Part shown: positions 7,819-16,769 of the stretch, piece after piece
How positions within the stretch are numbered: the first letter of the stretch is position 1
How the letters are laid out: each line of letters starts with the position of its first letter
NCBI GenBank assembly: GCA_029856365.1
Contig: JAHQWW010000003.1
Location: 52,040 to 116,039, forward strand
Reading direction: 5' to 3'
Origin: Candidatus Hodarchaeota archaeon
GTDB lineage: Archaea; Asgardarchaeota; Heimdallarchaeia; Hodarchaeales; Hodarchaeaceae
Length of the DNA: 64,000 bases
The notes under the pieces: generated by a model
Seen by the model: only the letters and a program-made list of their open reading frames with translations
Database searches by the model: none
What the model was told of the DNA's origin: nothing
Translations under genes and position numbers: made by a program

Positions 7819-8668
7819 TTTTTTACCTCCTTTTCTTTATTAGGATGGAAAACTGCCCATTATGGGTTCATTTTCCGATATAGCTTAGCTATATCACACC
7901 AATTCGATTTTGGTGAGCTTTTCCTGTATGGAGATGCAAACTAGTAAAACTAGAGTGCAGATAATTTTTTTTCTTTAGGGTCTATAAAAATGTTATGATT
8001 TATGACGAATTTTGTAATTTTATACATATTTTCATGTTAATTTTCATACTGATTAATTTCATCTAACAGGTTTATTCTGTGTTTAAAGGATTAATATAAT
8101 TATATTTTATCACTATTTATTATAAATCTTCCTGTATTGGTAAATCTTATCAATTTCTACGATTATGAATTTTTTAAGGGAATAATAGCTCACATCTTAT
8201 TCATAAACATAAAATTTAGAAAATTTTAAAGCAAATGAATCTAGTATGACCTGGATTGGCAAAAAAATTCGCTGATTAGCACAGTTACAAGAAAATTCTA
8301 GATTAATGATAAAAATCCTTAAAAAAAGATCTATTTAATTTTTACACCTACAAAACTGATGAAAAATACCTTCATGTGATGTTTAACAAAAAGAATGTGA
8401 GGTATCAAGCTATAATTAATATATCATCAGGTTTTTTTCATTGTATTGCATTTGTTAGCATTTATTTCTTAAAACATTCTTGTAAAAATTAACAGATCTC
8501 CATTTAAAACTACGATATATTGTTTGAGTAAAGATTAAGTAGCAATGTTTTCACTTCATTCTATAAAAAATTTTTTCATTAAAAAATGTCTTTACTATTT
8601 AAAGCAAAATTACCTTGAACCATCCATTAACAAGAAATTTCTAGATTATTTAGAACTGTGTCCCCAAC
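7819..8668. other. 850-bp gene-free, very AT-rich region
   Basis: Apart from the two hairpins near 7877-7915 I see no open frame with coding character, no tRNA-like fold and no repeats of note. It separates a minus-strand zinc-ribbon gene from the plus-strand amidohydrolase and must contain both promoters. TATA-like words are too frequent here to choose among them. Confidence 0.5.
7877..7915. promoter_or_regulatory. Two adjacent inverted repeats upstream of the zinc-ribbon gene
   Basis: GATATAGC and GCTATATC at 7877-7895 form an 8-bp inverted repeat with a 3-base loop. Immediately next to it, CACCAA and TTGGTG at 7897-7915 form a 6-bp repeat with a 7-base loop. They lie 59-97 bases upstream of the minus-strand ATG at 7818. 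They could be an operator pair or leader structure; nothing ties them to a known riboswitch. Confidence 0.35.
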
Positions 8669-9832
8669 ATGGCAATTATTCACCAGATATTTAGTAAATT
8701 CGCCTTAATTGGAGATGATCTCAGATTAAAGCAGAACGTACTGATTGATATCAATAAGCAAGGTAGAATTTTAAATATTAATTATAACTCATCGAAAGAT
8801 GAAAATGATGTAAAATTTTCTTTTCCTCATCATTTGCTTTTACCCAAGTTTATTAACTCTCACACACATCTTGGTGATACCGTTTTAAAGGATCAAGCTT
8901 TTGGATTGTCTTTAAATGAAGCTGTAGGGATCGGAGGTCGTAAATATCAAGCTAATAAACACGAAAGAATCCATAGAATCACTGCAATGAGATCTGCAAT
9001 AATAGAAATGATCGAAAGTGGTACTTCGGCTTGTTATGATTTCAGAGAAGGCGGATTAAATGGAATTATTGAACTCCAAGAAGCTGCAAACGATCTTCCA
9101 ATTGATCTTCATATCCTTGGGCGACAAAATACCAAGATTGATTTAGATGACGTTCTTTCTCAATGCGATGGATTGGGATTACCTACTCCTCTTTTCTTTT
9201 CCCCGCACGAATTGAATATGATTCAACAACAAACTTCTTCTCGGAATACCTTGGTGGCAACACATGTTGGAGAGGAGCCCCAAGTAATTCAAGAATCTCT
9301 AAATCAGTTTGGACTTTCGGATTTACAGGTGGCTTTGAAATACCTTAATCCGAATATTCTGATTCATTTAACAGCGTATGATGAAAATGATCTCATTAAA
9401 ATCCCTTCTTCTAAATTTATTGTTTTTTGTCCCCGATCCAATGCTTATTTCGGACTGGGATTTCCACCAATCAACTATTTTCTTAACAAGAAAAATTTGA
9501 TTGGCTTAGGAACCGATAATGTTATGACAATAGCCCCAAACATATTGGAAGAGCTAAGATGGCTTGTATTACGATTAAAAGAGCAAGGAATTTCAATTGA
9601 CCCGGTTCAAGCTCTAAAATTAATTACAATTAACCCCTCAAAAGCATTAAAAATGAAAACAGGCTGTATCAAAGAAGAATTTTGGGCCGATTTATTAATT
9701 ATTAATCTTCAAAGCTGTAGAACCGCGTATGGAAAAGATCCAATCATGAGTTTACTCTTTCGTTGCCTTCTTCCAGAAGATATTTCTCTTAATCTTTTCC
9801 ACGGAGAAATTGTTTCCAATGAGCTCTTTTAA
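8669..9832 (+). CDS. Amidohydrolase-superfamily deaminase-like enzyme (candidate riboflavin-pathway deaminase)
   Basis: A 387-residue TIM-barrel metal hydrolase of the cytosine/guanine deaminase-ATZ/TRZ type (COG0402-like). The metal site is visible as HTH in INSHTHLGD, His in ATHVGEE, His in LIHLTAYDE, and Asp in GLGTDN. The Glu that follows the third ligand (HVGE) is the proton shuttle typical of deaminases. The final strands (GCIKEEFWADLLIINL) match the small beta-sandwich domain. Its stop overlaps the start region of a RIB7-type riboflavin reductase by 14 bases, so they are translationally coupled. That suggests the substrate may be the diaminopyrimidine intermediate of riboflavin or deazaflavin synthesis. 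This is inference; guanine or another base is equally possible from motifs alone. Confidence 0.78.
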   Translation: MAIIHQIFSKFALIGDDLRLKQNVLIDINKQGRILNINYNSSKDENDVKFSFPHHLLLPKFINSHTHLGDTVLKDQAFGLSLNEAVGIGGRKYQANKHERIHRITAMRSAIIEMIESGTSACYDFREGGLNGIIELQEAANDLPIDLHILGRQNTKIDLDDVLSQCDGLGLPTPLFFSPHELNMIQQQTSSRNTLVATHVGEEPQVIQESLNQFGLSDLQVALKYLNPNILIHLTAYDENDLIKIPSSKFIVFCPRSNAYFGLGFPPINYFLNKKNLIGLGTDNVMTIAPNILEELRWLVLRLKEQGISIDPVQALKLITINPSKALKMKTGCIKEEFWADLLIINLQSCRTAYGKDPIMSLLFRCLLPEDISLNLFHGEIVSNELF

Positions 9833-10529
9833 ACCTCCTGAGAACCGGCCTTTTGTATTACTGTCAGCAGCTATCAGTCTTGATGGTCAAATCGCAACAC
9901 TTCAAGGTAACACCCTTCTATCGAACTCAAAAGATTGGATTCGGGTCCACCATTTAAGAGCAGAATCTGATGCAATAATGGTTGGAAGTGGAACTATTCG
10001 AGCTGATGACTCTAAACTGACCGTTAATGAAAAATTAATTAATAAAGGCATTGAAAACCATCCCATCCGAGTCGTAGTTAGTTCGAAAGGTATTATTCCT
10101 TTGAAGTCTAGGGTAATTACCCATCGACCTGATATCCTGACCCTAATTGCAACTACATCACAATGTTCTCAAAACCAAAAAAAAAATCTGGAAGAAAAAG
10201 GTTGTCATGTCATTACATGCGGAGATGGCCCCTTAACAGACCTAATCCAGCTATTATACATCTTGAAAAAGGATTATCACGTTAAGAAATTAATGGTGGA
10301 AGGGGGAAGTCTCTTGAATGGAGAAATGTTAAATAATCAACTTATTGATGAAGTTCAACTAGCGATAGCACCAGTAATTTGTGGTCAAGGCATTCCTCTT
10401 TTTAATCTTTCACAGGCAATTCCTGCATTTTCAAAGTCCCCCTATTTCGAAATAAAAGCACACAACCAAATAGATGATATGATATGGCTTAAAATGTCAA
10501 TTCACTATCGATCCAGACGAGTTTCATAA
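9819..10529 (+). CDS. 2,5-diamino-6-ribosylamino-pyrimidinone 5'-phosphate reductase (RIB7/ArfC type)
   Basis: Reduces the ribosyl side chain of the pyrimidine intermediate to ribityl with NADPH in archaeal and fungal-type riboflavin synthesis. It carries the RibD C-terminal fold: SAAISLDGQIAT with the substrate Asp, WIRVHHLRAESDAIMVGSGT with NADPH contacts, DDSKLTV, and VEGGSLLNG near the C-terminus. The length of about 236 residues fits stand-alone RIB7 proteins without the deaminase domain of bacterial RibD. I prefer the ATG at 9819 over the TTG at 9810; the purine-rich GGAG at 9803-9806 serves either. It overlaps the amidohydrolase gene, which may supply the deaminase activity that is missing from this single-domain form. 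Confidence 0.87.
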   Translation: MSSFKPPENRPFVLLSAAISLDGQIATLQGNTLLSNSKDWIRVHHLRAESDAIMVGSGTIRADDSKLTVNEKLINKGIENHPIRVVVSSKGIIPLKSRVITHRPDILTLIATTSQCSQNQKKNLEEKGCHVITCGDGPLTDLIQLLYILKKDYHVKKLMVEGGSLLNGEMLNNQLIDEVQLAIAPVICGQGIPLFNLSQAIPAFSKSPYFEIKAHNQIDDMIWLKMSIHYRSRRVS

Positions 10530-10634
10530 CTATCTCCTTAATAGTTAATGAAAAATGATGTAAATAAGCTGATACTAGATTATTTTCCAGTCTTTGGGAG
10601 GTTTGTTTGAGTCTGTGTTTTTGAAAGAGGTGTT

Positions 10635-11540
10635 TTAACCCAAAAAGAAGAGAATTACAGCATATATTATTGCAATGATAACCGCATGTGACCCCTCTGG
10701 ATCAATTGACTTAACAGCAAAATAAACCAGCACAATACCCCAAATAAGGAAAATAATATCTATAAAGAAGAGAATATCCCCCACTATCCCAAGAGGAGTA
10801 CTCATTGCTGAAAAATCCAATATATCATTGATTATGATAGTTGATGGTTCAATAAAAAGAGCAAAAGCGGCAAGTCGAACCAGTTCATTGAAAATTCTAG
10901 GAAGAAAACTCCAACCCACGATAGATATCATAGTTTTAAAGTTTCTTTCATGTGATGGAACTCGGGACGAGAATATTGCATGTAAGATCCACAGGACAAT
11001 ACTTCCAACCAACCAAGTAATAAAAAATCCAAAAGGAGTAAAAAATGCAGATAATATCGTAAGAAATTGCATAAATTCTTCCATTTCAATATCCATCCCT
11101 GACAAACCCAAGCTCTCAAAGAAAGAAGAAGAGAATTCAATTGTAGTCTTTAAGGTAAGAACATAAAGAGCTAAACCTGAAACAATTCCAGCTATTAGAA
11201 CAATAAGAAATGGTTGGCTTAAGTTTGGTCGTTTAACAATCCGAGGCATCTCCAATTGAGGAGACATCAATACTCCTTGAAAATGTTGAGTAAATGGTAG
11301 AGCTGGTTCCCTCACTATTTTTTCAGGTCTATATGAAGGTGGATAAGTAGGAGTACCTCTATCAGAAACAGTTGGAGGGATTGATGTATGTGGAAAGGAA
11401 GGTTTCGCTCTGACCACTCCAGTTGAATCAATGGTTGGAACTGGAGTGCCACAGTATGCACAAAAAGTAGCTCCCCCTAGTAGCTTCTGACCGCAATTTC
11501 CACAAAATTTTGGAGCTGTTTCAGGAATATCTTTACTCAT
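10635..11540 (-). CDS. Zinc-ribbon plus Yip1-like integral membrane protein
   Basis: The N-terminus holds a zinc ribbon of the zinc_ribbon_2 kind (FCGNCG and FCAYCG at about residues 12-31). A Pro/Thr-rich linker of about 70 residues follows, then roughly five membrane helices, including FLIVLIAGIVSGLALYV, FGFFITWLVGSIVLWIL and AVIIAIIYAVILFFL. The arrangement resembles Yip1/YIF1-domain proteins, which in eukaryotes bind Rab GTPases; several archaeal lineages have similar zinc-ribbon fusions. The ATG at 11540 is used; a TTG three codons earlier is less likely. It precedes a cluster with two roadblock proteins and a Rab-like GTPase. The Yip1 label is a topology-based inference. Confidence 0.68.
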   Translation of the reverse strand: MSKDIPETAPKFCGNCGQKLLGGATFCAYCGTPVPTIDSTGVVRAKPSFPHTSIPPTVSDRGTPTYPPSYRPEKIVREPALPFTQHFQGVLMSPQLEMPRIVKRPNLSQPFLIVLIAGIVSGLALYVLTLKTTIEFSSSFFESLGLSGMDIEMEEFMQFLTILSAFFTPFGFFITWLVGSIVLWILHAIFSSRVPSHERNFKTMISIVGWSFLPRIFNELVRLAAFALFIEPSTIIINDILDFSAMSTPLGIVGDILFFIDIIFLIWGIVLVYFAVKSIDPEGSHAVIIAIIYAVILFFLG

Positions 11541-11829
11541 GAAAATCAACTTAATGATGTTAATACAGGAGAATATTCTATTATAAGCTAATGAAACATG
11601 AAATAAAAATTTATTGTTTGCGATGGCTATTTTTCACTAGAACATCCCACTAAGTATCCCCAAAGGGCTTCTTTTTGAATTAATCTGTGAAATAGAACTT
11701 GATTGAACTCTATTTCATGTAAAAAATATGCTTTCTAGCTATCAACAGTGATTCCAGAAATAAATGGGAGGAGATAGGTAATGAGTGTGTCAAACAGGTT
11801 ATGGTGAGAAAAACTAGTCAAAAATAGGA

Positions 11830-12147
11830 TTAGCCTGATCTGTCTTTTAAAACAACAATAGTGAAGCCAGCTGCTTCGTCAGGGGTGATGATTATTTCTG
11901 ATTTAGGCATCTCTACGTATACACTTTGAAGTCGTCCATGATCGAGGGCATCTGAAACACTACGAACCTTTTTTACTAGTGAAGCCACATGAGCAGATAC
12001 TCTTTCGGCATCTGACTGTGGAAGATTACTTTGGAGTGGCAAACCATCTTCATCACAAACCAGTATCCCTTTAACCCCACGTCGTGCGGCTAATCTTTTA
12101 ATTGTGTTCTGTAACACCGAGGGAATTACATATTCATCATTTGACAT
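11830..12147 (-). CDS. Roadblock/LC7 domain protein (MglB-like), copy 1
   Basis: A 105-residue single-domain roadblock protein. The helix LQNTIKRLAARRGV is followed by the strand turn ILVCDEDGLPLQSNL, a helix over AERVSAHVASLVKKVRSV, and three strands ending in FTIVVLK. It lacks the longer C-terminal helix of some family members. It starts 16 bases after the stop of copy 2 upstream, with which it shares the phrase DGLPLQS and the following A-H-V-A-S-L-V-x-K-V-R-S helix. The two are clearly tandem paralogues and could form a heterodimer. The likely partner is a small Ras-like GTPase, one of which is encoded about 1 kb away. Confidence 0.85.
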   Translation of the reverse strand: MSNDEYVIPSVLQNTIKRLAARRGVKGILVCDEDGLPLQSNLPQSDAERVSAHVASLVKKVRSVSDALDHGRLQSVYVEMPKSEIIITPDEAAGFTIVVLKDRSG

Positions 12148-12163
12148 TTGATCACATTCCTCT

Positions 12164-12511
12164 TTAATCCTTGGACGTTAGTGTCATTTTACTGCTCTCC
12201 CGTTTCACTAACGCCACAATAATAATTTCTGAGTCATAATCAGGGATTATCTCAACATCACCTACTTCCAATTCTAACCGTACGCTTCGAGCTTCTTCTT
12301 GTGAGATTTCCCTAGAAATACTTCTCACCTTCCCCACCAAAGAGGCAACGTGAGCAGCCACTCTCTCTGTATCCTCTTCAGGAAGAGAAGATTGGAGTGG
12401 TAAACCATCTGTATCACTTAATACGGCACCATATACTCCCTTATGCTTTCCGACTGATTCAATGACCTTCTCCAACGCCTGTTGTGATAAATACCCTGCT
12501 TCTTGTGCCAT
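12164..12511 (-). CDS. Roadblock/LC7 domain protein (MglB-like), copy 2
   Basis: A 115-residue roadblock protein, paralogous to the gene that follows it. Its core runs through ALEKVIESVGKHKGV, AVLSDTDGLPLQSSL, a helix over TERVAAHVASLVGKVRSI, and strands ending at EIIIVALVKRE. It has a slightly longer C-terminal tail than copy 1. It is first in a two-gene operon. The 185-base gap upstream is shared with the divergent coiled-coil HTH gene, which is a candidate regulator by position. Roadblock homodimers or heterodimers act as regulators of MglA/Rag-like GTPases. Confidence 0.86.
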   Translation of the reverse strand: MAQEAGYLSQQALEKVIESVGKHKGVYGAVLSDTDGLPLQSSLPEEDTERVAAHVASLVGKVRSISREISQEEARSVRLELEVGDVEIIPDYDSEIIIVALVKRESSKMTLTSKD

Positions 12512-12696
12512 TTTTCATCGTATGCCTTTTCTCCGACGGCCACTTAAAACCTTTTGCTTTTGATTCCACGAAGGAAAAGGTAAACCCTATTGAGTAGTAT
12601 AACCTTTTTAAAAATAGGCTAGTATATCAAAGTTCTGGTAGGCTAAACCTTAAAAGCGGGGGAAAACATGAAGCCCTTAGTCCTAGGAGGCTATAT

Positions 12697-13146
12697 ATGT
12701 TGGACTCACAAGAAAGTGATAGCAGCAAATCTTCAGATAAAAAGCTAGATGAAATTCTGTCAACGATCAAAAACTTAGGAAATCGTATCAAAACCCTAGA
12801 CCACAGGATTTCTCGACTTGAGGGACGTATCGACCTCCAATTGTCTAGTGTAATAGAATCTAGTGAGTCAAAATCAACAGAAAGAAAAATTAAACTAGAT
12901 AGTTTTGATGAATTGGATGAGCATCTAAAGCGTACATATCAAACTTTAGCAACAGCTCAAAAACCGATGGATGCCTCAGAACTCGCGGAACGAATGGGCC
13001 GAAGTCGCAGCACCACTAGTTATCATCTTAACCAGCTTGAGAAGATGGGTGTTCTTGAAAAAATTCCAAGTCCAAAAGATAGGTCAAGAAATGTCTTTTT
13101 TCGTCCTAAGGGTAGCTCTTTTGAGCTGATAGACTCTAAAAAATAA
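12697..13146 (+). CDS. Winged-helix regulator with N-terminal coiled coil
   Basis: A 149-residue protein. Residues 15-50 form a coiled coil (heptad pattern over ILSTIKNLGNRIKTLDHRIS), and residues 70-140 form a MarR/ArsR-type winged helix, with DASELAERMGRSRSTTSYHL as recognition region and a wing containing SPKDRSRNVFF. A textbook AGGAGG at 12685-12690 stands 6 bases from the ATG. A TATA-like CTTAAAAG near 12649 fits transcription start about 20 bases before the ATG. It is divergent from the roadblock pair and convergent with the GTPase gene. Target and ligand are not visible; the coiled coil presumably drives dimerisation. Confidence 0.78.
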   Translation: MLDSQESDSSKSSDKKLDEILSTIKNLGNRIKTLDHRISRLEGRIDLQLSSVIESSESKSTERKIKLDSFDELDEHLKRTYQTLATAQKPMDASELAERMGRSRSTTSYHLNQLEKMGVLEKIPSPKDRSRNVFFRPKGSSFELIDSKK

Positions 13147-13186
13147 TTTTTAAGGAAAAGAGAAAAGTAAAGCGGAGCTGTAACTT

Positions 13187-13735
13187 TTATTCAGAAGTAA
13201 AATCTAGTATCTTTGTTCCCAGCTGGTTAAAGGCAGCTTGTACACCCTCACCAGTTTTCGCACTGGTTTCAATGAAATTCAGCCCTAAACGGTCAGCAAG
13301 TGCTTTACCTTCATCTGTAGATACTGTTTCGGTTCCTTCCTCACGTAAGTCACTTTTATTTGCGAGGAGGATTACGGGAACGTCCCTATCACGTTTGGAA
13401 TTTTCTCGGATATCATTTAACCATTTTTCTACATTCTTAAAGGTTTGATGGCGTGTAATGTCATAAACAAGAATTCCACCAAATACTTTGGTATAATATG
13501 CTTTTACAACATCTTTAAAAACAGGCTGCCCAGCAAGATCCCAGATTTGCCAGCGAATGTGTGTTTCTTTTACTGTTGTATCATACAAGGCAAAATCTGC
13601 GCCCATTGTACTTAGATAATCTGTTTCGAACCCCTCACCTAGGTAACGTTTACGCAGTGAGGTTTTTCCAACTGCTCCATCTCCAATTAACACAATTTTC
13701 CATAAGCGATGATCCTCATTACTCAACAATTCCAC
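13187..13735 (-). CDS. Rab/Ras-like small GTPase
   Basis: A 182-residue GTPase with all five G motifs: GDGAVGKTS at 18-26, Thr in the STMGADF switch I, WDLAGQ at 65-70 with the catalytic Gln present, NKSD at 126-129, and ETSAK at 156-160. The WDLAGQ form and the length are those of Ras/Rab-family proteins. There is no C-terminal cysteine, so it is not prenylated like eukaryotic Rabs, which is usual for Asgard members. The frame can begin at GTG 13735 or at TTG 13729/13726; AGGTGG just upstream of the TTG codons favours a start there. It lies between the roadblock pair and a MinD-like/longin fusion on the same strand, both plausible partners. Confidence 0.93.
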   Translation of the reverse strand: MELLSNEDHRLWKIVLIGDGAVGKTSLRKRYLGEGFETDYLSTMGADFALYDTTVKETHIRWQIWDLAGQPVFKDVVKAYYTKVFGGILVYDITRHQTFKNVEKWLNDIRENSKRDRDVPVILLANKSDLREEGTETVSTDEGKALADRLGLNFIETSAKTGEGVQAAFNQLGTKILDFTSE

Positions 13736-13980
13736 CTTTTGTAATCCTATTTTGATAAATTTTACTATTTTAAAGTTTTCTAAAGCCTGTGTATGAAGGT
13801 TTAAAAACTTTTTTTCAATAACACTTGTATATATCTGAGTTTTTTTCGTTTTAAGTCAATTTTCTTTAAACACATAAATATCATTTGACTAGTGAGGATA
13901 GAATTTTAGGAGTTTTGATAAGGATTCTTAGACAATTTGTTATTTTTTTTCTTAGATCTCTCTGATTAAAAAGAATTAGA

Positions 13981-15684
13981 TTAAACATAAGATTTAGAAT
14001 CAGTAGGAGAAATTCGTTTGACATATCCCCGTTTTCGTAATTCTTCTAAACACTCAAGTTCTATATCTTGATCACGTTTTGTTATTTCTGTTGATGTTTC
14101 AGGAGAAAGCACATTGGATGTTAGTAGAGCTCTAATGGTTGGCCGTAATTTTTCTGGCAGAGCTAGTATCCCAAGGGTGTCGAAAGGTTGGATTTGAACA
14201 TATTTAGGGGGTTCTGTACATGAACAAACCTTTCTTCCTGTTTCATCTTCCAGTTTATGAAGAAATGGCCTTGGATTAATTCCTATTTCTAGCAAATATT
14301 CATGTCTAATGTTGTGGGCAGTTGTAAACTCATATAATAACAAATCTTTGACAATAGGGTCTGAAAAAAATTTTTGAACATAATTATGGAATAGAACTTC
14401 AGGATCACCGCGTAGGAGATCCATCTCAGCACCATATGTAAGTATATTCTGGCGCAATTGTTCATTTACAGTATCAATATCAAAGACATATGGTTCAAAG
14501 ATTTCTTCTACAACTTTTGTAGCTCCTGCAAATCCACCAGTTTTTCCTGTCTTGGAAAAATCATGAATAGCTTCACTAAACTCTTTCTCAAAACGTTGAA
14601 TATACTGAAAAAGCAATTCAGTCAGGGTTTCGGTCATCACTGGGCTATAGAGGATACCAATAACACGCTTTCCTTTTCGTTGAACAATTTTCATATTCCC
14701 ATTATCAATATAACGTAAATCACCCCGGCGTCCAGCAGTCTCCGAAACCATATGAGCAATACTAGTTAACGCTGCTGTTATCAGAACTGGGTTCTTCATT
14801 TCGTCCTCTGCCTTTCCAAAAAAGTAATAATACATAGTTGATCCTGATTCTCGATCTGTTATAAATATAGCGATGGGTGACGCTTCAATTTCAGTAGTAA
14901 TCCGTCCAAATTCCTCTTTTTCAGTGATTTCATAAAATTTTTGATTCAAATCTTGAAATGTTTCATTTACTGGGGAATATGGTTCTTCCAAATAATAGAC
15001 ACCTTGATCTGAAAATTCATTAAGTTCAGAAATCCAAGGAATTATGTAGAAAATGGGATGCTTTAATTTTGATTCCATCTGTTCAAGCATATATTCAAGT
15101 TTCCCAAAAACCACAGGGGGTTTAACCATGTTCATGATTAGCAGAGTCGGAGTGGTAAGGAAAGATAAGAAGTTCTGAATTACGGATTTTGTCAAACTGA
15201 ATGTAGGATATTTTTCTGACGAAACAATCCAGACCATGTCACTTTGAAGAATAGCTTCCATTGTGATACTTTTTTCTTCCAAATTAGCTGGTAAGATGAA
15301 TGCGAGAAGATCAATTGTGTCTTTAAAAAAAAGCGATTGTACTCGATATTTTGTGCGTTCTCTTAAGTCAATTTGTGATATTGGGCATCCTGCAGAAGGA
15401 AGAACCCGTACAAATGAGCCTTTATCCTCATCATCAAAGATTGACAAGGACTCACTCACAAGGGTATCCTCTGAAATTTCGCTTAGGAAATCTGAACTAG
15501 TAAAATGAGATTTACCATATTTTAAAAGAGAATATCTTAGCTTCTCGGTGATTGAAAAGTCGACAACAAGAATCCGGAATCCAGGTCTCGAACGAGCGTA
15601 AGCTAGGAAAAAATTTAGTGCTATAGTCTTTTTTCCACAACCAGGGGTACGAGAATAAATACTTATCACTTTTGGAGATACCAT
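13981..15684 (-). CDS. MinD/ParA-like ATPase fused to a longin-like domain
   Basis: A 567-residue protein. Residues 1-240 look like a SIMIBI-class (MinD/ParA) P-loop domain: VISIYSRTPGCGKKTIALNF has the form of a deviant Walker A, and ILVVDFSI follows as the second strand. The lysine that signs the deviant motif is not clearly present, so ATP hydrolysis is uncertain. Residues 265-385 read as a longin/roadblock-like domain (IAIFITDRESGSTMYYYFF, a helix with LITAALTSIAHM, strands with VIGILYS, and a helix with FIQRF-like pattern). The remaining 180 residues are mostly helical, with a CSC pair near 510. There are no membrane helices. The gene is next to the Rab-like GTPase on the same strand. 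I do not know this architecture as a named family. Confidence 0.72.
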   Translation of the reverse strand: MVSPKVISIYSRTPGCGKKTIALNFFLAYARSRPGFRILVVDFSITEKLRYSLLKYGKSHFTSSDFLSEISEDTLVSESLSIFDDEDKGSFVRVLPSAGCPISQIDLRERTKYRVQSLFFKDTIDLLAFILPANLEEKSITMEAILQSDMVWIVSSEKYPTFSLTKSVIQNFLSFLTTPTLLIMNMVKPPVVFGKLEYMLEQMESKLKHPIFYIIPWISELNEFSDQGVYYLEEPYSPVNETFQDLNQKFYEITEKEEFGRITTEIEASPIAIFITDRESGSTMYYYFFGKAEDEMKNPVLITAALTSIAHMVSETAGRRGDLRYIDNGNMKIVQRKGKRVIGILYSPVMTETLTELLFQYIQRFEKEFSEAIHDFSKTGKTGGFAGATKVVEEIFEPYVFDIDTVNEQLRQNILTYGAEMDLLRGDPEVLFHNYVQKFFSDPIVKDLLLYEFTTAHNIRHEYLLEIGINPRPFLHKLEDETGRKVCSCTEPPKYVQIQPFDTLGILALPEKLRPTIRALLTSNVLSPETSTEITKRDQDIELECLEELRKRGYVKRISPTDSKSYV

Positions 15685-15895
15685 TTTTATTTCAGCACTG
15701 ATATTTTGAGATTTTATATATATTAAATGTCCTTCTGCATTATGATCAAGTAAATTATATGTTTTCTTTCAAACCATAATCAATAAACTTTTGGTTCAAT
15801 ATCAAATTCTATCATTTAATACCCAAATGGCAAAGAAAATGACTACTCAAAAGTATTTTAATTCTGGCAACTTAATCATCCAAGGACTGTTTTGA

Positions 15896-16726
15896 ATGGA
15901 AAAAGAAACACAAGACCAATCCCCTGTTGTCTCATTATCTTTAGATGAAGTGGGACTCACTGATTTTCAGACTCAGGTCTCTATCACTCGGGGAACCAAG
16001 GTTTATCATTATCAAACAACTGTCAGTGTTGTTATTAACTTACCTCCTTCCCGAAAAGGAGCGCATTTATCTCGTTTTGTTGAATCGATTTCTGAAATTC
16101 TGAGTAGTGAAGTTCAAATCCATTATTCCTTAGAAGAGATGTCTATTCATGTTCTCCGAAAGCTAAATGAACGGCATCCGTTTGAAAAAGGAGCAATCAC
16201 ATTAGATTTCATTTTTTTCACGAATAGAATTACTCCAGTCTCACAGCGACCTTCAATAGAAAATTATAATGCTCAATTGATAACTTGGTGGGATCAGGGT
16301 AGTATTCTTCATAAGCTAACTTTGGGAACGTATGGAAGCACCGCATGTCCTCATGCTCTTTCTCAAAACTCTGCAAATCGTACCCACATTCAACGTGCTT
16401 ACGCAGAAATCAGTTTACAAGGTAGAACAATAGATATTCCCGATATGGAAGATTTATGTATAATTCTTGATGAAAGTTTCTCAGCTCCAACATTTTCTCT
16501 TCTAAAAGCTGAAGATGAACAGTGGGTTGTCAAACGAATGTGGGAAAATCCATTATTCGTAGAAGATGTTACCCGAAATCTTTTACAGCAAGCTCTGAAA
16601 CACTTCTCTGATCGAAAATTAGAAGTTCATGCTAAAACGATCTCTCAAGAATCTATTCATAAGCATAATATTATATCGAAGGGTAGTACCAGAACCTCCC
16701 CCTTGAAACGAGATAACAATCAATAA
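15896..16726 (+). CDS. mptA: GTP cyclohydrolase MptA/FolE2 (type IB)
   Basis: Opens the imidazole ring of GTP to make a dihydroneopterin (cyclic) phosphate, the first step to tetrahydromethanopterin or folate. The COG1469 signature is clear: SRKGAHLSRF, RHPFEKGAITLDF-like segment, and GSTACPHALS containing the metal-binding Cys and His, followed by TQRAYAEIS-like sequence. The protein has 276 residues, the normal size. It is divergent from the MinD-like fusion and convergent with a membrane protein. The C-terminal 40 residues are polar and probably disordered. Archaeal MptA uses ferrous iron, bacterial FolE2 other metals; sequence alone does not separate them. Confidence 0.9.
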   Translation: MEKETQDQSPVVSLSLDEVGLTDFQTQVSITRGTKVYHYQTTVSVVINLPPSRKGAHLSRFVESISEILSSEVQIHYSLEEMSIHVLRKLNERHPFEKGAITLDFIFFTNRITPVSQRPSIENYNAQLITWWDQGSILHKLTLGTYGSTACPHALSQNSANRTHIQRAYAEISLQGRTIDIPDMEDLCIILDESFSAPTFSLLKAEDEQWVVKRMWENPLFVEDVTRNLLQQALKHFSDRKLEVHAKTISQESIHKHNIISKGSTRTSPLKRDNNQ

Positions 16727-16769
16727 TATTTTTAAAGAAAAATTGCCAAAAAAGGTTTACTCAAAATTT

